NCBI GenBank assembly: GCA_021796055.1
Contig: JAJYOS010000186.1
Span: 1 to 9,400 of the forward strand
Origin: Bacteroidota bacterium
GTDB taxonomy: Bacteria; Bacteroidota; Kryptoniia; Kryptoniales; JAKASW01
DNA length: 9,400 nucleotides
Direction: 5' to 3'
Within the stretch, counting starts at the first letter, position 1, and the number at the start of each line of letters is the position of its first letter. A program made the position numbers and the translations under genes. Below are positions 1 through 7,724 of this stretch, one piece after another. The notes beneath the pieces were generated by a model. It saw only the letters and a list, made by a program, of their open reading frames with translations. It was not told the origin of the DNA and did not search any database.

Positions 1-126
1 CGCACACAAAGGGCAACAGCGCAGGAGCCGACGGCCCGGAAAGACATCATAGCCGTGAAGACCACCGCGCCTAAATACAACCAGAAGTACAAAATCAAGA
101 ACGTCGCGCTTCTGGAGAGCAAGTAA
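1..126 (+). CDS. C-terminal end of an unidentified protein (partial)
   Basis: Frame 1 is open from the window edge to a TAA at 124-126 and gives 41 residues. The tail is basic and hydrophilic and ends in VALLESK. It has no membrane segment or recognisable motif. The gene lies 42 bp before ccmF on the same strand, so the two are probably co-transcribed. In many cytochrome c maturation operons ccmE sits directly before ccmF, and the local string VKTTAPKYN loosely resembles the Lys-Cys-Pro-Ser-Lys-Tyr end of CcmE proteins. That resemblance is too weak to name the gene. That this is a real coding end is supported by the open frame and spacing; the function is unknown. Confidence 0.55.
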   Translation, partial: RTQRATAQEPTARKDIIAVKTTAPKYNQKYKIKNVALLESK

Positions 127-168
127 AGCTCTCTTGCGCACGAGAACAATCGAGGGGAGGAGATTACT

Positions 169-2559
169 ATGATCGGCAGAGCCCTTGTCGTCGTCGCTTT
201 CGGCGGAATGCTGACAGCGACTATCGCATACATGTACGGATTCTTCAAAGATGATGATCGCGCCGTCAGGATAGCCAGAGGAGGATTCCACGTCGGCGCA
301 GTCGCCGTCATTCTGACGGCCGGTTACTTCATGAACCTTATCCTGACTCACCAGTTCCAGTATACCTATGTATGGAGTTACAGTTCCTACGAACTTCACC
401 CACCGCTGCTCATCTCCACATTTTACGTCGGACAGCAGGGGAGCTTCATGCTATGGACCATGTATACAAGCATTATCGGACTGATACTGATGGTATACGC
501 GCGGAAGCATAACTACGAAGCATCTGTAATGGGGATTTATTCCGCGATCGCCACCTTTCTTGTGCTTCTCGCAATCGTGAAGAGTCCGTTCGAGCATGTT
601 TGGCAGACATGGCCGAAGGATGTTCACGCGGGCTTCATGCCCAACGACGGCAGAGGGCTCAATCCCCTTCTCGAGAATCTTTGGATAGTCATCCATCCGC
701 CTATTCTGTTTCTTGGATTCGCTTCGACCGCGGTTCCGTTCGCGCATGCGTTTTCCGGAATGCTTAGAAAAGACTATGACAGGTGGACTAAGGTGGCAGT
801 CCCATGGACTCTCTTCACCTGTGCGGTTCTCGGTTTCGGCATAACGCTTGGCGGTTTCTGGGCCTATGAAACGCTTGGCTGGGGAGGATTCTGGGGCTGG
901 GATCCGGTAGAGAACTCGTCTTTCATTCCCTGGCTGTTCGCCGTCGCGTCGGTGCACACGCTCCTAGTTCAGCGACGCACCGGCGGTTTCAAACGCGCCA
1001 ACATGGTGATGGGGATGCTCCCGTTCCTCCTTGTTCTCTACAGCACGTTTCTTACCCGAAGCGGCGTCCTCGGCGACACATCGGTCCATAGTTTCGAAAA
1101 GCCTGGTATGTGGGTCTATGTCTACCTCGTAATGCTGATCGCGTTCTTTGTAATTCTCGGGACTGCGTTGTTCCTGTTCCGCATAAAGGAAATTCCTCAT
1201 GTAAAGATTCATTACTCGCTGACTTCAAGGGAGTTTGCCCTTTTCCTCGGCGCGGCTTCCCTTGTCGCGGTAGCGTGCTTCACCCTTATCGGCACCAGCG
1301 CGCCGCTCATAACCAACATTCTAAAGGGAAAACCGAGCGCCATAGATCCGAGCTATTACATAAAGACAAACCTTCCCCTGGCTATCTTCATGGCCGCGAT
1401 GATCGGACTGGGACAGCTCTTCTGGTGGAAGAAAACCAATTCACAAACACTCTCAAAAACGGCAAGTCTTCCGGCAGCAGCAGCTGCCTTGCTGACTGCG
1501 ATAGTCATCCTTGCCGGCATGCGCAACATCTGGATGGTCCTTTTCTTCCTCGCCAGTGCGTTCGCACTCTTCGTCAACCTTCAGATCGCGTACAAGATCG
1601 CCCGCGGAAACCCGAAATTTCTCGGCGCGTCATTGGCACACATCGGGATAGCGGTACTCTTTATCGGAATCATCGCCTCGACTCACTACGACAAACAGGT
1701 AGTGCTCACGCTCCCACGCGATGAGCCCGCCAACGCTTTCGGCTACAAGCTTACTTATGTTGGCACTTCACAGCTAAGCCTCGGAAGGACGGCTTATAAC
1801 GTCGTGGTGAGCGACGGATCGAGCAAATTCGTCGCGCCGCTCGTGATGTACTCGAGCATGTATGAGGGGGGAGCTATCATTCGCAACCCGTACATCTTCA
1901 GCCTCGTGAACTACAAAGCTTTCACGCACCCCGCTCTTCTCGCATTCATCGGGCGCAACATGCTGACTCGGGATTTGTATCTCTCGCCTCAGTCCGTCGA
2001 GGAAGAAGGCGGCCGAAACGCAAATTCTCCGCGGATCTCCTCAAATGGGATTTTCGTACCGCTTTCCATAAATGAACCGGTCACCGTTGGGAAATACACG
2101 TTCACGTTCGAAGGCTTCAATGTCGCGGAGGATCAGAAGGTTGCCATGATGAGTGGTGAAGCGTTCAAATTAAGTTCCATGATATTGCTCCGGCGAAAGG
2201 GCGGTCACGCCCCTCGGACGATAACTCTTACGAACAAAATTAACCCCGGCGGTCAGAATCAGGCGGGCACCGTGGCGACTCCGTCGGGCGACCGATTCAA
2301 GGTGATGAAGATACACGTGAACAATAAAACCAACCAGACTGGTGTCCTGTTGGACTATCTCCCGGCAAAGAATTCATCGGATGCGGCCATGATGGCAAAA
2401 TCCTCAGGCTGGGAGGCACCGGGGAAACAGGTTTTGATTTTACAAGCGACAATCAAGCCGTTCATAAATCTTGTTTGGGGCGGGGTCATTATCATGGTCA
2501 TCGGTTTTATCGTAACTTGGAGACGAAGGAGAGAAGATCTGGCCGTTCTCCGCAAATGA
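169..2559 (+). CDS. ccmF: Cytochrome c haem lyase CcmF (system I maturation)
   Basis: Multi-spanning inner-membrane protein of 796 residues that joins haem from holo-CcmE to CxxCH motifs of apocytochromes c on the outer face of the membrane. The tryptophan-rich WWD signature, WGGFWGWDPVENSSF, is at about residues 238-252. Conserved blocks around GLNPLLEN (163-170) and TFLTRSGVLGD (293-303) are also present. His176, His263, His307 and His491 fall where the E. coli protein has its haem-ligand histidines (H173, H261, H303, H491). About a dozen hydrophobic helices precede residue 505. A long soluble region (about 505-770) and a last helix (about 770-787) follow. At 796 residues it is about 150 longer than E. 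coli CcmF, and most of the excess lies in the late soluble region. The start is supported by GGAGG at 156-160, 8 nt before ATG. No terminator is visible after it. Confidence 0.95.
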   Translation: MIGRALVVVAFGGMLTATIAYMYGFFKDDDRAVRIARGGFHVGAVAVILTAGYFMNLILTHQFQYTYVWSYSSYELHPPLLISTFYVGQQGSFMLWTMYTSIIGLILMVYARKHNYEASVMGIYSAIATFLVLLAIVKSPFEHVWQTWPKDVHAGFMPNDGRGLNPLLENLWIVIHPPILFLGFASTAVPFAHAFSGMLRKDYDRWTKVAVPWTLFTCAVLGFGITLGGFWAYETLGWGGFWGWDPVENSSFIPWLFAVASVHTLLVQRRTGGFKRANMVMGMLPFLLVLYSTFLTRSGVLGDTSVHSFEKPGMWVYVYLVMLIAFFVILGTALFLFRIKEIPHVKIHYSLTSREFALFLGAASLVAVACFTLIGTSAPLITNILKGKPSAIDPSYYIKTNLPLAIFMAAMIGLGQLFWWKKTNSQTLSKTASLPAAAAALLTAIVILAGMRNIWMVLFFLASAFALFVNLQIAYKIARGNPKFLGASLAHIGIAVLFIGIIASTHYDKQVVLTLPRDEPANAFGYKLTYVGTSQLSLGRTAYNVVVSDGSSKFVAPLVMYSSMYEGGAIIRNPYIFSLVNYKAFTHPALLAFIGRNMLTRDLYLSPQSVEEEGGRNANSPRISSNGIFVPLSINEPVTVGKYTFTFEGFNVAEDQKVAMMSGEAFKLSSMILLRRKGGHAPRTITLTNKINPGGQNQAGTVATPSGDRFKVMKIHVNNKTNQTGVLLDYLPAKNSSDAAMMAKSSGWEAPGKQVLILQATIKPFINLVWGGVIIMVIGFIVTWRRRREDLAVLRK

Positions 2560-2650
2560 AAGTGCGCCGGTAAATCAATCACTGGGAGCTGAATCTCTCT
2601 GAATGTTCTGGCAAGGATGATGCACTAGACACAAACAAAAGGAGAAAACA

Positions 2651-3235
2651 ATGAGAAGCAAAATGATAATCTTCTTATCAATTATCGCCGTATCGACGGC
2701 GACTGAAGTTAGCGCCCAAACCCTGAACGTGGCACAGCAGGGAGACAAGGCAGTGCTTTTCAATTTTGTCGGCTTAAGCGCCTTGAATTTGAACGCTTAC
2801 CAGGGTGGAATCGGAGGAAAGTACTTCATCTCAAATGGTATGGCCCTCCGCGGTATGCTACTGTTCGGGTTGGATAACAGGACGACAAGCGGTACGCCGC
2901 AGTTCACAGACAACTCACTATCCATCGGTATCGCGGCCGGTCTCGAATATCACCTTCCGCTCGCATCGCAGGTCAGCCCGTATGTGGGAGGCCAACTTTC
3001 ATTCCTGAACACCGCCGAAACCACCAACCCTGGAGCGAACAGGACGAGCTCAACTACTTTCGGCCTGGGCGCAATCGGAGGAATCGAGTATTTCTTCAAT
3101 AGCAATCTAAGTCTGAGCGCTGAATACCAGTTCGGAGTGACGAGCACACAGACCTCCGCCAGCGGCGCACCTGACCGAAGTGAGCTAAAACTTGGATTCC
3201 AAACCGCCGGATTGACAATGGCAGCCTACTTTTGA
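2651..3235 (+). CDS. Small outer-membrane beta-barrel protein (OmpW/OMP_b-brl-like)
   Basis: The product has 194 residues. A signal peptide is visible: basic MRSK, a hydrophobic core IIFLSIIAV, and a VSA cleavage motif after residue 22, giving a mature start at Gln23. The rest is alternating hydrophobic and polar strands separated by Gly/Asn/Thr-rich turns. I count about eight, including AVLFNFVGLS, SLSIGIAAGLEYHL, TTFGLGAIGGIEYFF and LSLSAEYQFGV. The chain ends in Phe, the usual C-terminal signal for BAM-dependent insertion. Size and pattern match 8-stranded barrels of the porin/opacity type; ligand or role cannot be told. AGGAG at 2640-2644, 6 nt before ATG, fixes the start. It follows ccmF by 91 bp in which I see no convincing promoter or terminator, so co-transcription is undecided. 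Confidence 0.8.
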   Translation: MRSKMIIFLSIIAVSTATEVSAQTLNVAQQGDKAVLFNFVGLSALNLNAYQGGIGGKYFISNGMALRGMLLFGLDNRTTSGTPQFTDNSLSIGIAAGLEYHLPLASQVSPYVGGQLSFLNTAETTNPGANRTSSTTFGLGAIGGIEYFFNSNLSLSAEYQFGVTSTQTSASGAPDRSELKLGFQTAGLTMAAYF

Positions 3236-3243
3236 GTCACTCA

Positions 3244-3260
3244 CGTCGCTGCGCGCGACG
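3244..3260 (+). other. Short GC-rich hairpin just after the barrel gene
   Basis: CGTCGC (3244-3249) pairs with GCGACG (3255-3260) across a 5-nt loop, starting 8 nt after the stop codon. No T-run follows, so it is not a standard intrinsic terminator. It could stabilise the 3' end of the barrel mRNA, or mean nothing. Confidence 0.3.
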
Positions 3261-3335
3261 AGTTCGCTCCAAAGAGACATCACGGAGCAATTTGGGGAGA
3301 ACAGTTTATTATCACAAGAAAGTGAAGTATTGTGC

Positions 3336-3376
3336 AAAAGAGCCGGCACTTTGCCGGCTCCCTCTCCCCTTTTCTT
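3336..3376. terminator. Bidirectional intrinsic terminator between convergent genes
   Basis: GAGCCGGC (3340-3347) and GCCGGCTC (3353-3360) form a perfect 8-bp stem with a 5-nt loop. Read on the - strand the stem is followed at once by TTTT (3339-3336), about 110 nt after the end of the kinase-propeller gene, the expected form of an intrinsic terminator. Read on the + strand the nearest T-rich stretch (TTTTCTT) begins about 9 nt after the stem, so it is a poorer terminator for the barrel gene, which ends 105 nt before the stem. The remainder of 3236-3469 shows no gene. Confidence 0.7.
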
Positions 3377-3469
3377 GATTGGGTACCGGCCAAGCGCTCT
3401 TCCCTACATCTTCAGAGCCAGAAAAGTATCCCCTATGGCTGGGCGTAAGTATATATCTCCGATCGAACT

Positions 3470-4168
3470 TTATTTACCATCGATTGTCTTTTCCCAATCC
3501 GAGACAATCGTTACTGTTGGAGGAACAGGATTCCCAGTGCTTACTCCCACGAGGACCTTTCGGCCATCCGAGTTGATATAGTATACTTCTTCTCCTTTGA
3601 TTCCCTTGGCCGCTGAATAGAGCGGGTACGGTTTACTGAATATCAATGATTTGCCAGAACCGCGCACCTTCACTCCCATTATGACATTCTCAGGAGAAAG
3701 AAAATATATCCGTCTCCCACCCTTTCCCCATCTTGACCATTTGCCCCCATCATCGCTGACCTGCCATTTGCTTCCACCACCTTTGACGGCAGCGACGTAA
3801 ATCTGTCTTTTTCCAGACTCATCCGAGGTATACATCACCCATTTCGAGTTCGGCGATATGCTCCCGTCTTCCTCGTCATATTTAGTGCCGATAAGGACAA
3901 TCGGTTTCCGCCCTTTCTCCTCAGGGAGTAACAAAAGATCCCAGCCGCTGTTCTTTCCCACATAGTCCATCGCCTGTGCCAGTATATATTTACCGTTGTC
4001 CAGCCACTGATCCGCAATTACGTCGTTATCGAATCTGAAGAACGGCTTCGATTGCCCCGATCCATCCACATTTCTTATGTAAAGGTTGAGATTTCCGCTC
4101 AACCCTCGATTCGAGCTGAACACAATTTCCTTCCCGTCGGGGGGCCCAACACGGATAAAGGTCCGCAT
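3470..4168 (-). CDS. C-terminal part of the kinase-linked TolB-like propeller, separated by a frameshift
   Basis: This open frame of 232 residues continues the kinase protein encoded just before it. From its eleventh residue it reads DGKEIVFSSNRG, a textbook PD40/TolB blade, preceded in the other frame by the matching WAP half. Further blades follow: an LDNGKYILA strand, ISPNSKWVMYTSDESGK with QIYVAAVKGG, and RRIYFLSPENVIMG. The first ten residues (MRTFIRVGPP) are the upstream coding sequence read in the wrong frame, and the ATG at 4168 has no evident ribosome binding site, so this is unlikely to be an independent gene. It lacks a signal peptide. Joined to the kinase part it gives a protein of 924 residues. 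The terminator hairpin at 3340-3360 lies downstream. Confidence 0.75.
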   Translation of the reverse strand: MRTFIRVGPPDGKEIVFSSNRGLSGNLNLYIRNVDGSGQSKPFFRFDNDVIADQWLDNGKYILAQAMDYVGKNSGWDLLLLPEEKGRKPIVLIGTKYDEEDGSISPNSKWVMYTSDESGKRQIYVAAVKGGGSKWQVSDDGGKWSRWGKGGRRIYFLSPENVIMGVKVRGSGKSLIFSKPYPLYSAAKGIKGEEVYYINSDGRKVLVGVSTGNPVPPTVTIVSDWEKTIDGK

Positions 4169-6245
4169 CGCGGTCTAGAGTGAGCCTGGTCGCCACATTT
4201 CTCGATATATCATACGTCCAGATGTCGTAATTCTTGTCCCCCGAATCATAGGAATCGAAGGCCACGCTCTTCCCATTCGGCGACAGCCGGGCATCATGGA
4301 ACACCGGCATATCTACAAGTGTGTCAGATTTCACCCCGCGAGTTTCGGTGAGTATAACCTTCTTCACGGGAATTCGCTCACGTTGAAAAATGAGGATGCC
4401 ACTTTTCGAAGTCGAATAGCTCCCACTGATATCAATGTCGGAGTACTGTACGTCGCTCTCGACCGGCTCGATATGTCCGTCGATGGCTTCGGCATCCGGA
4501 TCAAACCGGCGGGCAAAGAGAACCGATCGCCGCATGAAAAAGAGGTGACCGTCGGAATACTGGGCGTTCGACGAAGCCGTAAGTAACGGCTTCACATCTT
4601 GGGTGGCTTTAATTGAAGAGACATATATCTCATCGTTGTTTTCGGCAGTAACATTGGACGACTGCACGGTGAACAAGAAATGATTTCCGTCTGGAAGAAA
4701 GTAAGGCCATCTCAAGCTGATCTGATTCTTGACGGTATCCGGCGACAATATCTTTACCGGTTTTCCGCCGGAAGAAGCCACTTTGAAAAGGCTTCCCGTC
4801 GAGGATTCAGAAAAAACGATGACGCCTTTCGTGCCCCAGGTGCCGCCGTTACCGCCCTGCGCCCTGCAGATGATTACCGGTACGCCGCCGTCAAATGGAA
4901 TGCTCAACAGCTTCCCCTGCCGGAAATAAGCGATGGATTTACCATCCGGAGACCAGAACGGATAAGCCTTGTTGTCAGCCTTCACAAGCAATTTTGAAGA
5001 CATTGAACCAAGCTTTCTGATGTAAAGCCCACTGTTGCCGGCGGAATCGTCACCGATAAACGCGAGGTACAATCCATTCGGGGAAATCGATAAATTGTTG
5101 CCGGCAGAATTATCAAAGTTCACGCCGGCTGGGGCAAGTATCGATGCCTCGATGACCGGATGCCCCCCTTCTGCCGCCCTGGTGAAAAAGGCTGTCAAAT
5201 AAATCGCGGCCGCAAGTGACCCGAGCGCGACTAATAGGAAAATAATCCTTCGAAAAAAGGCCCCACGTAGCGGTGATCTATTGGGGCTCGCATCGCTATT
5301 TGCCGAATGATGATCGCTACTTGCAACGTCACTCGGGACTCCATCTTCCCCTTTCTCGTCGGAAGGTTTACGGCTGCGGCCAGATGGCATCTTCACGACG
5401 GGTAGTCTCTTCCTTTCGAATTGACGGTGAAGCCGTCTCAGCTCCTTGGTTACTTCTAGCGCAGACTGGTATCTTTCCTCCTTTCTCTTCTGCAGGCATT
5501 CGGCGATGATGTTCATCATTTCATTTTCTATGCCATCATTCACCGAGTGAAGAAGTGGAGGATCGACATGGATAATTTCATATTCGACCGCGGCCCTGTG
5601 CCATCCCTTGAACGGCGGTTCACCTGCCACCAGCTCGTAAAGGACCACCCCCAGCGAGAATATGTCGCTCCGAAAATCAACGTCCCATCCCTGAATTTGT
5701 TCCGGAGACATATATGGATACGAGCCTGCTGTCAGGTCATGAGTCGCATCGTCGTTCAATTCCTGGCGGCTAACGAACTGCGCCACCCCAAAGTCGGTGA
5801 TCTGGACCAGGCCGTCCTTCCGAATCATAATGTTCTCCGGCTTGATATCGAGATGTACGATTCCGCGTTCGTGCGCTGCCGCGAGTCCTGACGCTGCCTG
5901 CGCCCCCACGTCAATTATCTGCTGGATCGGCAGCTTGTTCATCAGCTCCCTCAACGTGCGGCCTCGGATGTATTCCATTACAATGAAAAGGCGGCCGTTT
6001 TCTTCGATTATGTCGTAAATGCTGCACACGTTCGGGTGGCTGATCGCCGATGCAGCCCTGGCCTCACGCACAAGATATACCCTTTCATCCGCTGGGGACA
6101 ATGACGAAGGGGAGAGACACTTAAGAGCCACTAACCTTTCGAGTTTGGTGTCTGTAGCTTCGTACACTTCACCCAATCCACCCGTCCCAAGACGTCGTAT
6201 GATCTTATACTGATGAATCTTCTTCCCAATAAAGGTGTCATCCAT
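4026..6245 (-). CDS. Membrane Ser/Thr protein kinase (Hanks/PknB type) with extracytoplasmic TolB-like propeller; frame broken near the end
   Basis: The frame is 739 residues. The kinase domain covers about 12-272: Gly loop GTGGLGEV (20-27), ATP lysine Lys42, catalytic loop HLDIKPEN (131-138, Asp133), DFG 151-153, Thr172 in the activation loop, SPE 180-182, and SDIFSLG at 193-199. The usual HRD arginine is leucine (Leu132). A Ser/Asp/Lys-rich linker (about 283-328) precedes one hydrophobic helix (about 332-354). PD40/WD40-like blades follow, for example SISPNGLYLAF (387-395) and WSPDGKSIAY (431-440). The likely topology is cytosolic kinase with the propeller outside the inner membrane, a sensor layout. 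Residues after Pro702 are out of frame: 37 unrelated residues follow before the stop, while the proper blade continues in the +1 frame to 3470. AAGGTG at 6251-6256 sits 5 nt before ATG. The gene follows the phosphatase by 104 bp. Confidence 0.9.
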   Translation of the reverse strand: MDDTFIGKKIHQYKIIRRLGTGGLGEVYEATDTKLERLVALKCLSPSSLSPADERVYLVREARAASAISHPNVCSIYDIIEENGRLFIVMEYIRGRTLRELMNKLPIQQIIDVGAQAASGLAAAHERGIVHLDIKPENIMIRKDGLVQITDFGVAQFVSRQELNDDATHDLTAGSYPYMSPEQIQGWDVDFRSDIFSLGVVLYELVAGEPPFKGWHRAAVEYEIIHVDPPLLHSVNDGIENEMMNIIAECLQKRKEERYQSALEVTKELRRLHRQFERKRLPVVKMPSGRSRKPSDEKGEDGVPSDVASSDHHSANSDASPNRSPLRGAFFRRIIFLLVALGSLAAAIYLTAFFTRAAEGGHPVIEASILAPAGVNFDNSAGNNLSISPNGLYLAFIGDDSAGNSGLYIRKLGSMSSKLLVKADNKAYPFWSPDGKSIAYFRQGKLLSIPFDGGVPVIICRAQGGNGGTWGTKGVIVFSESSTGSLFKVASSGGKPVKILSPDTVKNQISLRWPYFLPDGNHFLFTVQSSNVTAENNDEIYVSSIKATQDVKPLLTASSNAQYSDGHLFFMRRSVLFARRFDPDAEAIDGHIEPVESDVQYSDIDISGSYSTSKSGILIFQRERIPVKKVILTETRGVKSDTLVDMPVFHDARLSPNGKSVAFDSYDSGDKNYDIWTYDISRNVATRLTLDRDADLYPCWAPRREGNCVQLESRVERKSQPLHKKCGWIGAIEAVLQIR
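4139..4144 (-). other. Frameshift site: run of six C (G on +) in the kinase-propeller gene
   Basis: On the coding strand the sequence reads TGG GCC CCC CGA CGG. With five C instead of six it reads TGG GCC CCC GAC GGG AAG, giving Trp-Ala-Pro-Asp-Gly-Lys, the conserved start of a TolB blade. The two frames overlap over 4026-4168 and join exactly at this run. An assembly or sequencing error, a true mutation, slippage-based switching, or +1 ribosomal slipping on CCC-C would each explain it. Confidence 0.85.
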
Positions 6246-6285
6246 CTGTGCACCTTATTCCATGATGACGCAGCGTACGCATCAT
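6238..6285 (-). CDS. Possible leader peptide overlapping the kinase start
   Basis: AGGAGGG at 6288-6294 is the strongest ribosome binding site in the window. Two ATG codons follow in the same frame, at 6285 and 6282, the second at ideal spacing (6 nt from AGGAGG). The frame encodes MMRTLRHHGIRCTDG and stops at TGA 6238-6240, 8 bp inside the kinase gene. That geometry suits translational coupling, where ribosomes ending here restart at the kinase ATG. An imperfect hairpin (ATGATGACG 6262-6270 with CGCATCAT 6278-6285, one bulged base) covers the same stretch. It is too short for sequence-based proof and could be chance. Confidence 0.3.
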   Translation of the reverse strand: MMRTLRHHGIRCTDG

Positions 6286-6317
6286 ATCCCTCCTGATCGC
6301 GCTGGTGTCTCTTCCCT

Positions 6318-6350
6318 CCCGAATCACGCCCAACGCATGCCCCGAATCAC
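6318..6350. repeat. 10-bp direct repeat CCCGAATCAC in the phosphatase-kinase spacer
   Basis: CCCGAATCAC occurs at 6318-6327 and 6341-6350, start to start 23 bp, close to two helical turns. The second copy touches the stop codon of the phosphatase gene. No promoter elements could be placed beside it with confidence, so a regulatory role is only a possibility. Confidence 0.35.
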
Positions 6351-7648
6351 TAAGCTATCCTTTTTACGACCACAATGGTTATGTCATCATGCTGGGGCGA
6401 GGCGCCCGCATGTATCTTCACTGCCTGAATGATCTGGCCGATAAGTTCGGCGGCAGAGATCTCACTGTTCTGCCTGATAAACTCCGCAAGTTTCTCCTCA
6501 CCGAACTGCTCGCTATTCTCATTCATCGCTTCGGTGATGCCGTCCGAATACGCGATCAGAATGTCGCCCGGCTCAAATGCCACGGTAGCCTCCTCAAAGA
6601 CGAACTCATCTATGATGCCGAGCACCGTTCCCCCGGTTATGAGACGATGGTGCTTCTTGTCCGCCTTAAAGAGGAAGGGAGGTTCATGCCCGGCGTTGCA
6701 GTAAGTCAAGCGATGCGCCCGAGTATCGAGCACGCAGTAAAAAAGAGTAGCAAATTTATCCGGACTCATACTTGAGCGAAGGTGGGCGTTTGAAAGCGCG
6801 ATACATTCTTTGGCGGATGTCGCCACATGGGTATGGCTTCTCAACGCGGCCTGAAGGTTGGCCATGAGAAGAGCCGCCGGAAGTTCTTTTCCAGAGACAT
6901 CGCCAACGCAAATGGCGATGCTGCTTTCGGCGAGCGGAATAAAATCGAAGTAGTCACCGCCGACTTTGCTGGCGGGAATCGTAGTACCTGCGATGTCATA
7001 GCCAACCAGCCTGGGCGCGCTCTTGGGAAGCAGATCTGTTTGGATCCTGGAGGCGAGCTCGAGCTCGCGCTGAATCCGCATGAGCGTCCTTTCCTCCTCG
7101 AACAGCCTCGCATTCTCAATAAGCTGCGCCGATTGTGAGGCGATAATTGTAAGAAGCCGCTGGTCGTCTTCCGTGAATCCCCCGCTGTTCTTCTTATTAT
7201 AAACGCCAAGTATGCCTCGCAATTTTCCTCGGATTATCATGGGCACGCACAGCACCGAACGGACTGAAGGGTCCCAGACCGCTCCGCGGAATCTTAAGTC
7301 ACTTCCGGTGTTGTTCACTATGACCGGTTTCTTGTTGATGATCATCCATCCAAGGAGCGCCTGACCGAATCTATATTGCCTGACACCGAGCGATTCAGTG
7401 GCGATCCTTACCAGCGTCCTCGGCAATTCCTCCCTGCGCTCGTCTATTAAAGTTATGACCCCCTGTTCCGCTTGCACCGCTCGCCTGGAGCGATCGGCTA
7501 TCCTTCGAATCGTCTCTTCCGGACTTTTCGTAACAGCGATGGCTCTCGCCAGCTCGTTGAGCACGGACAACTCGTTCACGGCCCGCCTCAAACGTCTGTT
7601 CTCCTCACGGAGCTGACGGATCAGCGGTGATTCCAAATCCTGCGACAT
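6350..7648 (-). CDS. GAF-domain PP2C-type Ser/Thr phosphatase (RsbU/SpoIIE family)
   Basis: Cytosolic protein of 432 residues. A short coiled coil (about 8-35) leads into a GAF domain (about 40-182; VLCVPMIIRGKLRGILGVYN, 132-151). A helical linker follows with ELASRIQTDLLP (197-208), typical of RsbU-like phosphatases. The PPM catalytic domain (about 215-430) has GGDYFDF (230-236), GDVSGKELPAALLMA (249-263), NAGH (318-321), YSDGITEAMN (367-376) and HDD (420-422). Asp232, Asp250, Asp369 and Asp421/422 are the expected metal ligands, so it should be active. Family members dephosphorylate phospho-Ser/Thr, often on STAS anti-sigma antagonists; none is encoded here. The likely partner is the kinase 104 bp downstream. 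ATG 7648 is the only start after an in-frame stop about 45 nt upstream, yet no Shine-Dalgarno sequence is visible before it. Confidence 0.92.
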   Translation of the reverse strand: MSQDLESPLIRQLREENRRLRRAVNELSVLNELARAIAVTKSPEETIRRIADRSRRAVQAEQGVITLIDERREELPRTLVRIATESLGVRQYRFGQALLGWMIINKKPVIVNNTGSDLRFRGAVWDPSVRSVLCVPMIIRGKLRGILGVYNKKNSGGFTEDDQRLLTIIASQSAQLIENARLFEEERTLMRIQRELELASRIQTDLLPKSAPRLVGYDIAGTTIPASKVGGDYFDFIPLAESSIAICVGDVSGKELPAALLMANLQAALRSHTHVATSAKECIALSNAHLRSSMSPDKFATLFYCVLDTRAHRLTYCNAGHEPPFLFKADKKHHRLITGGTVLGIIDEFVFEEATVAFEPGDILIAYSDGITEAMNENSEQFGEEKLAEFIRQNSEISAAELIGQIIQAVKIHAGASPQHDDITIVVVKRIA

Positions 7649-7724
7649 GGTGAAGTAAATAAGGAAGAATCTTAACCTGGTACAGGCCGCTCAGCCAGCT
7701 ACCGTACTCGCCCTATCGACAAAA

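Noticed and set aside
451..957. Long antisense open frame within ccmF (168 residues on the - strand)
   Set aside because: It lies opposite a fully conserved ccmF frame, is rich in Arg/Glu/His with no recognisable fold, and has no ribosome binding site; it is a codon-bias shadow.
1110..1724. Open frame of 204 residues on the + strand inside ccmF
   Set aside because: It overlaps transmembrane segments and conserved histidines of ccmF in another frame; its product is Arg/His-rich without domain features.
3330..3581. Small + strand open frames between the convergent genes
   Set aside because: They run through the terminator hairpin and the end of the propeller gene and show no ribosome binding site or protein-like pattern.
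6305..6775. Open frame of 156 residues on the + strand
   Set aside because: It is antisense to the conserved catalytic domain of the phosphatase and resembles no protein family.
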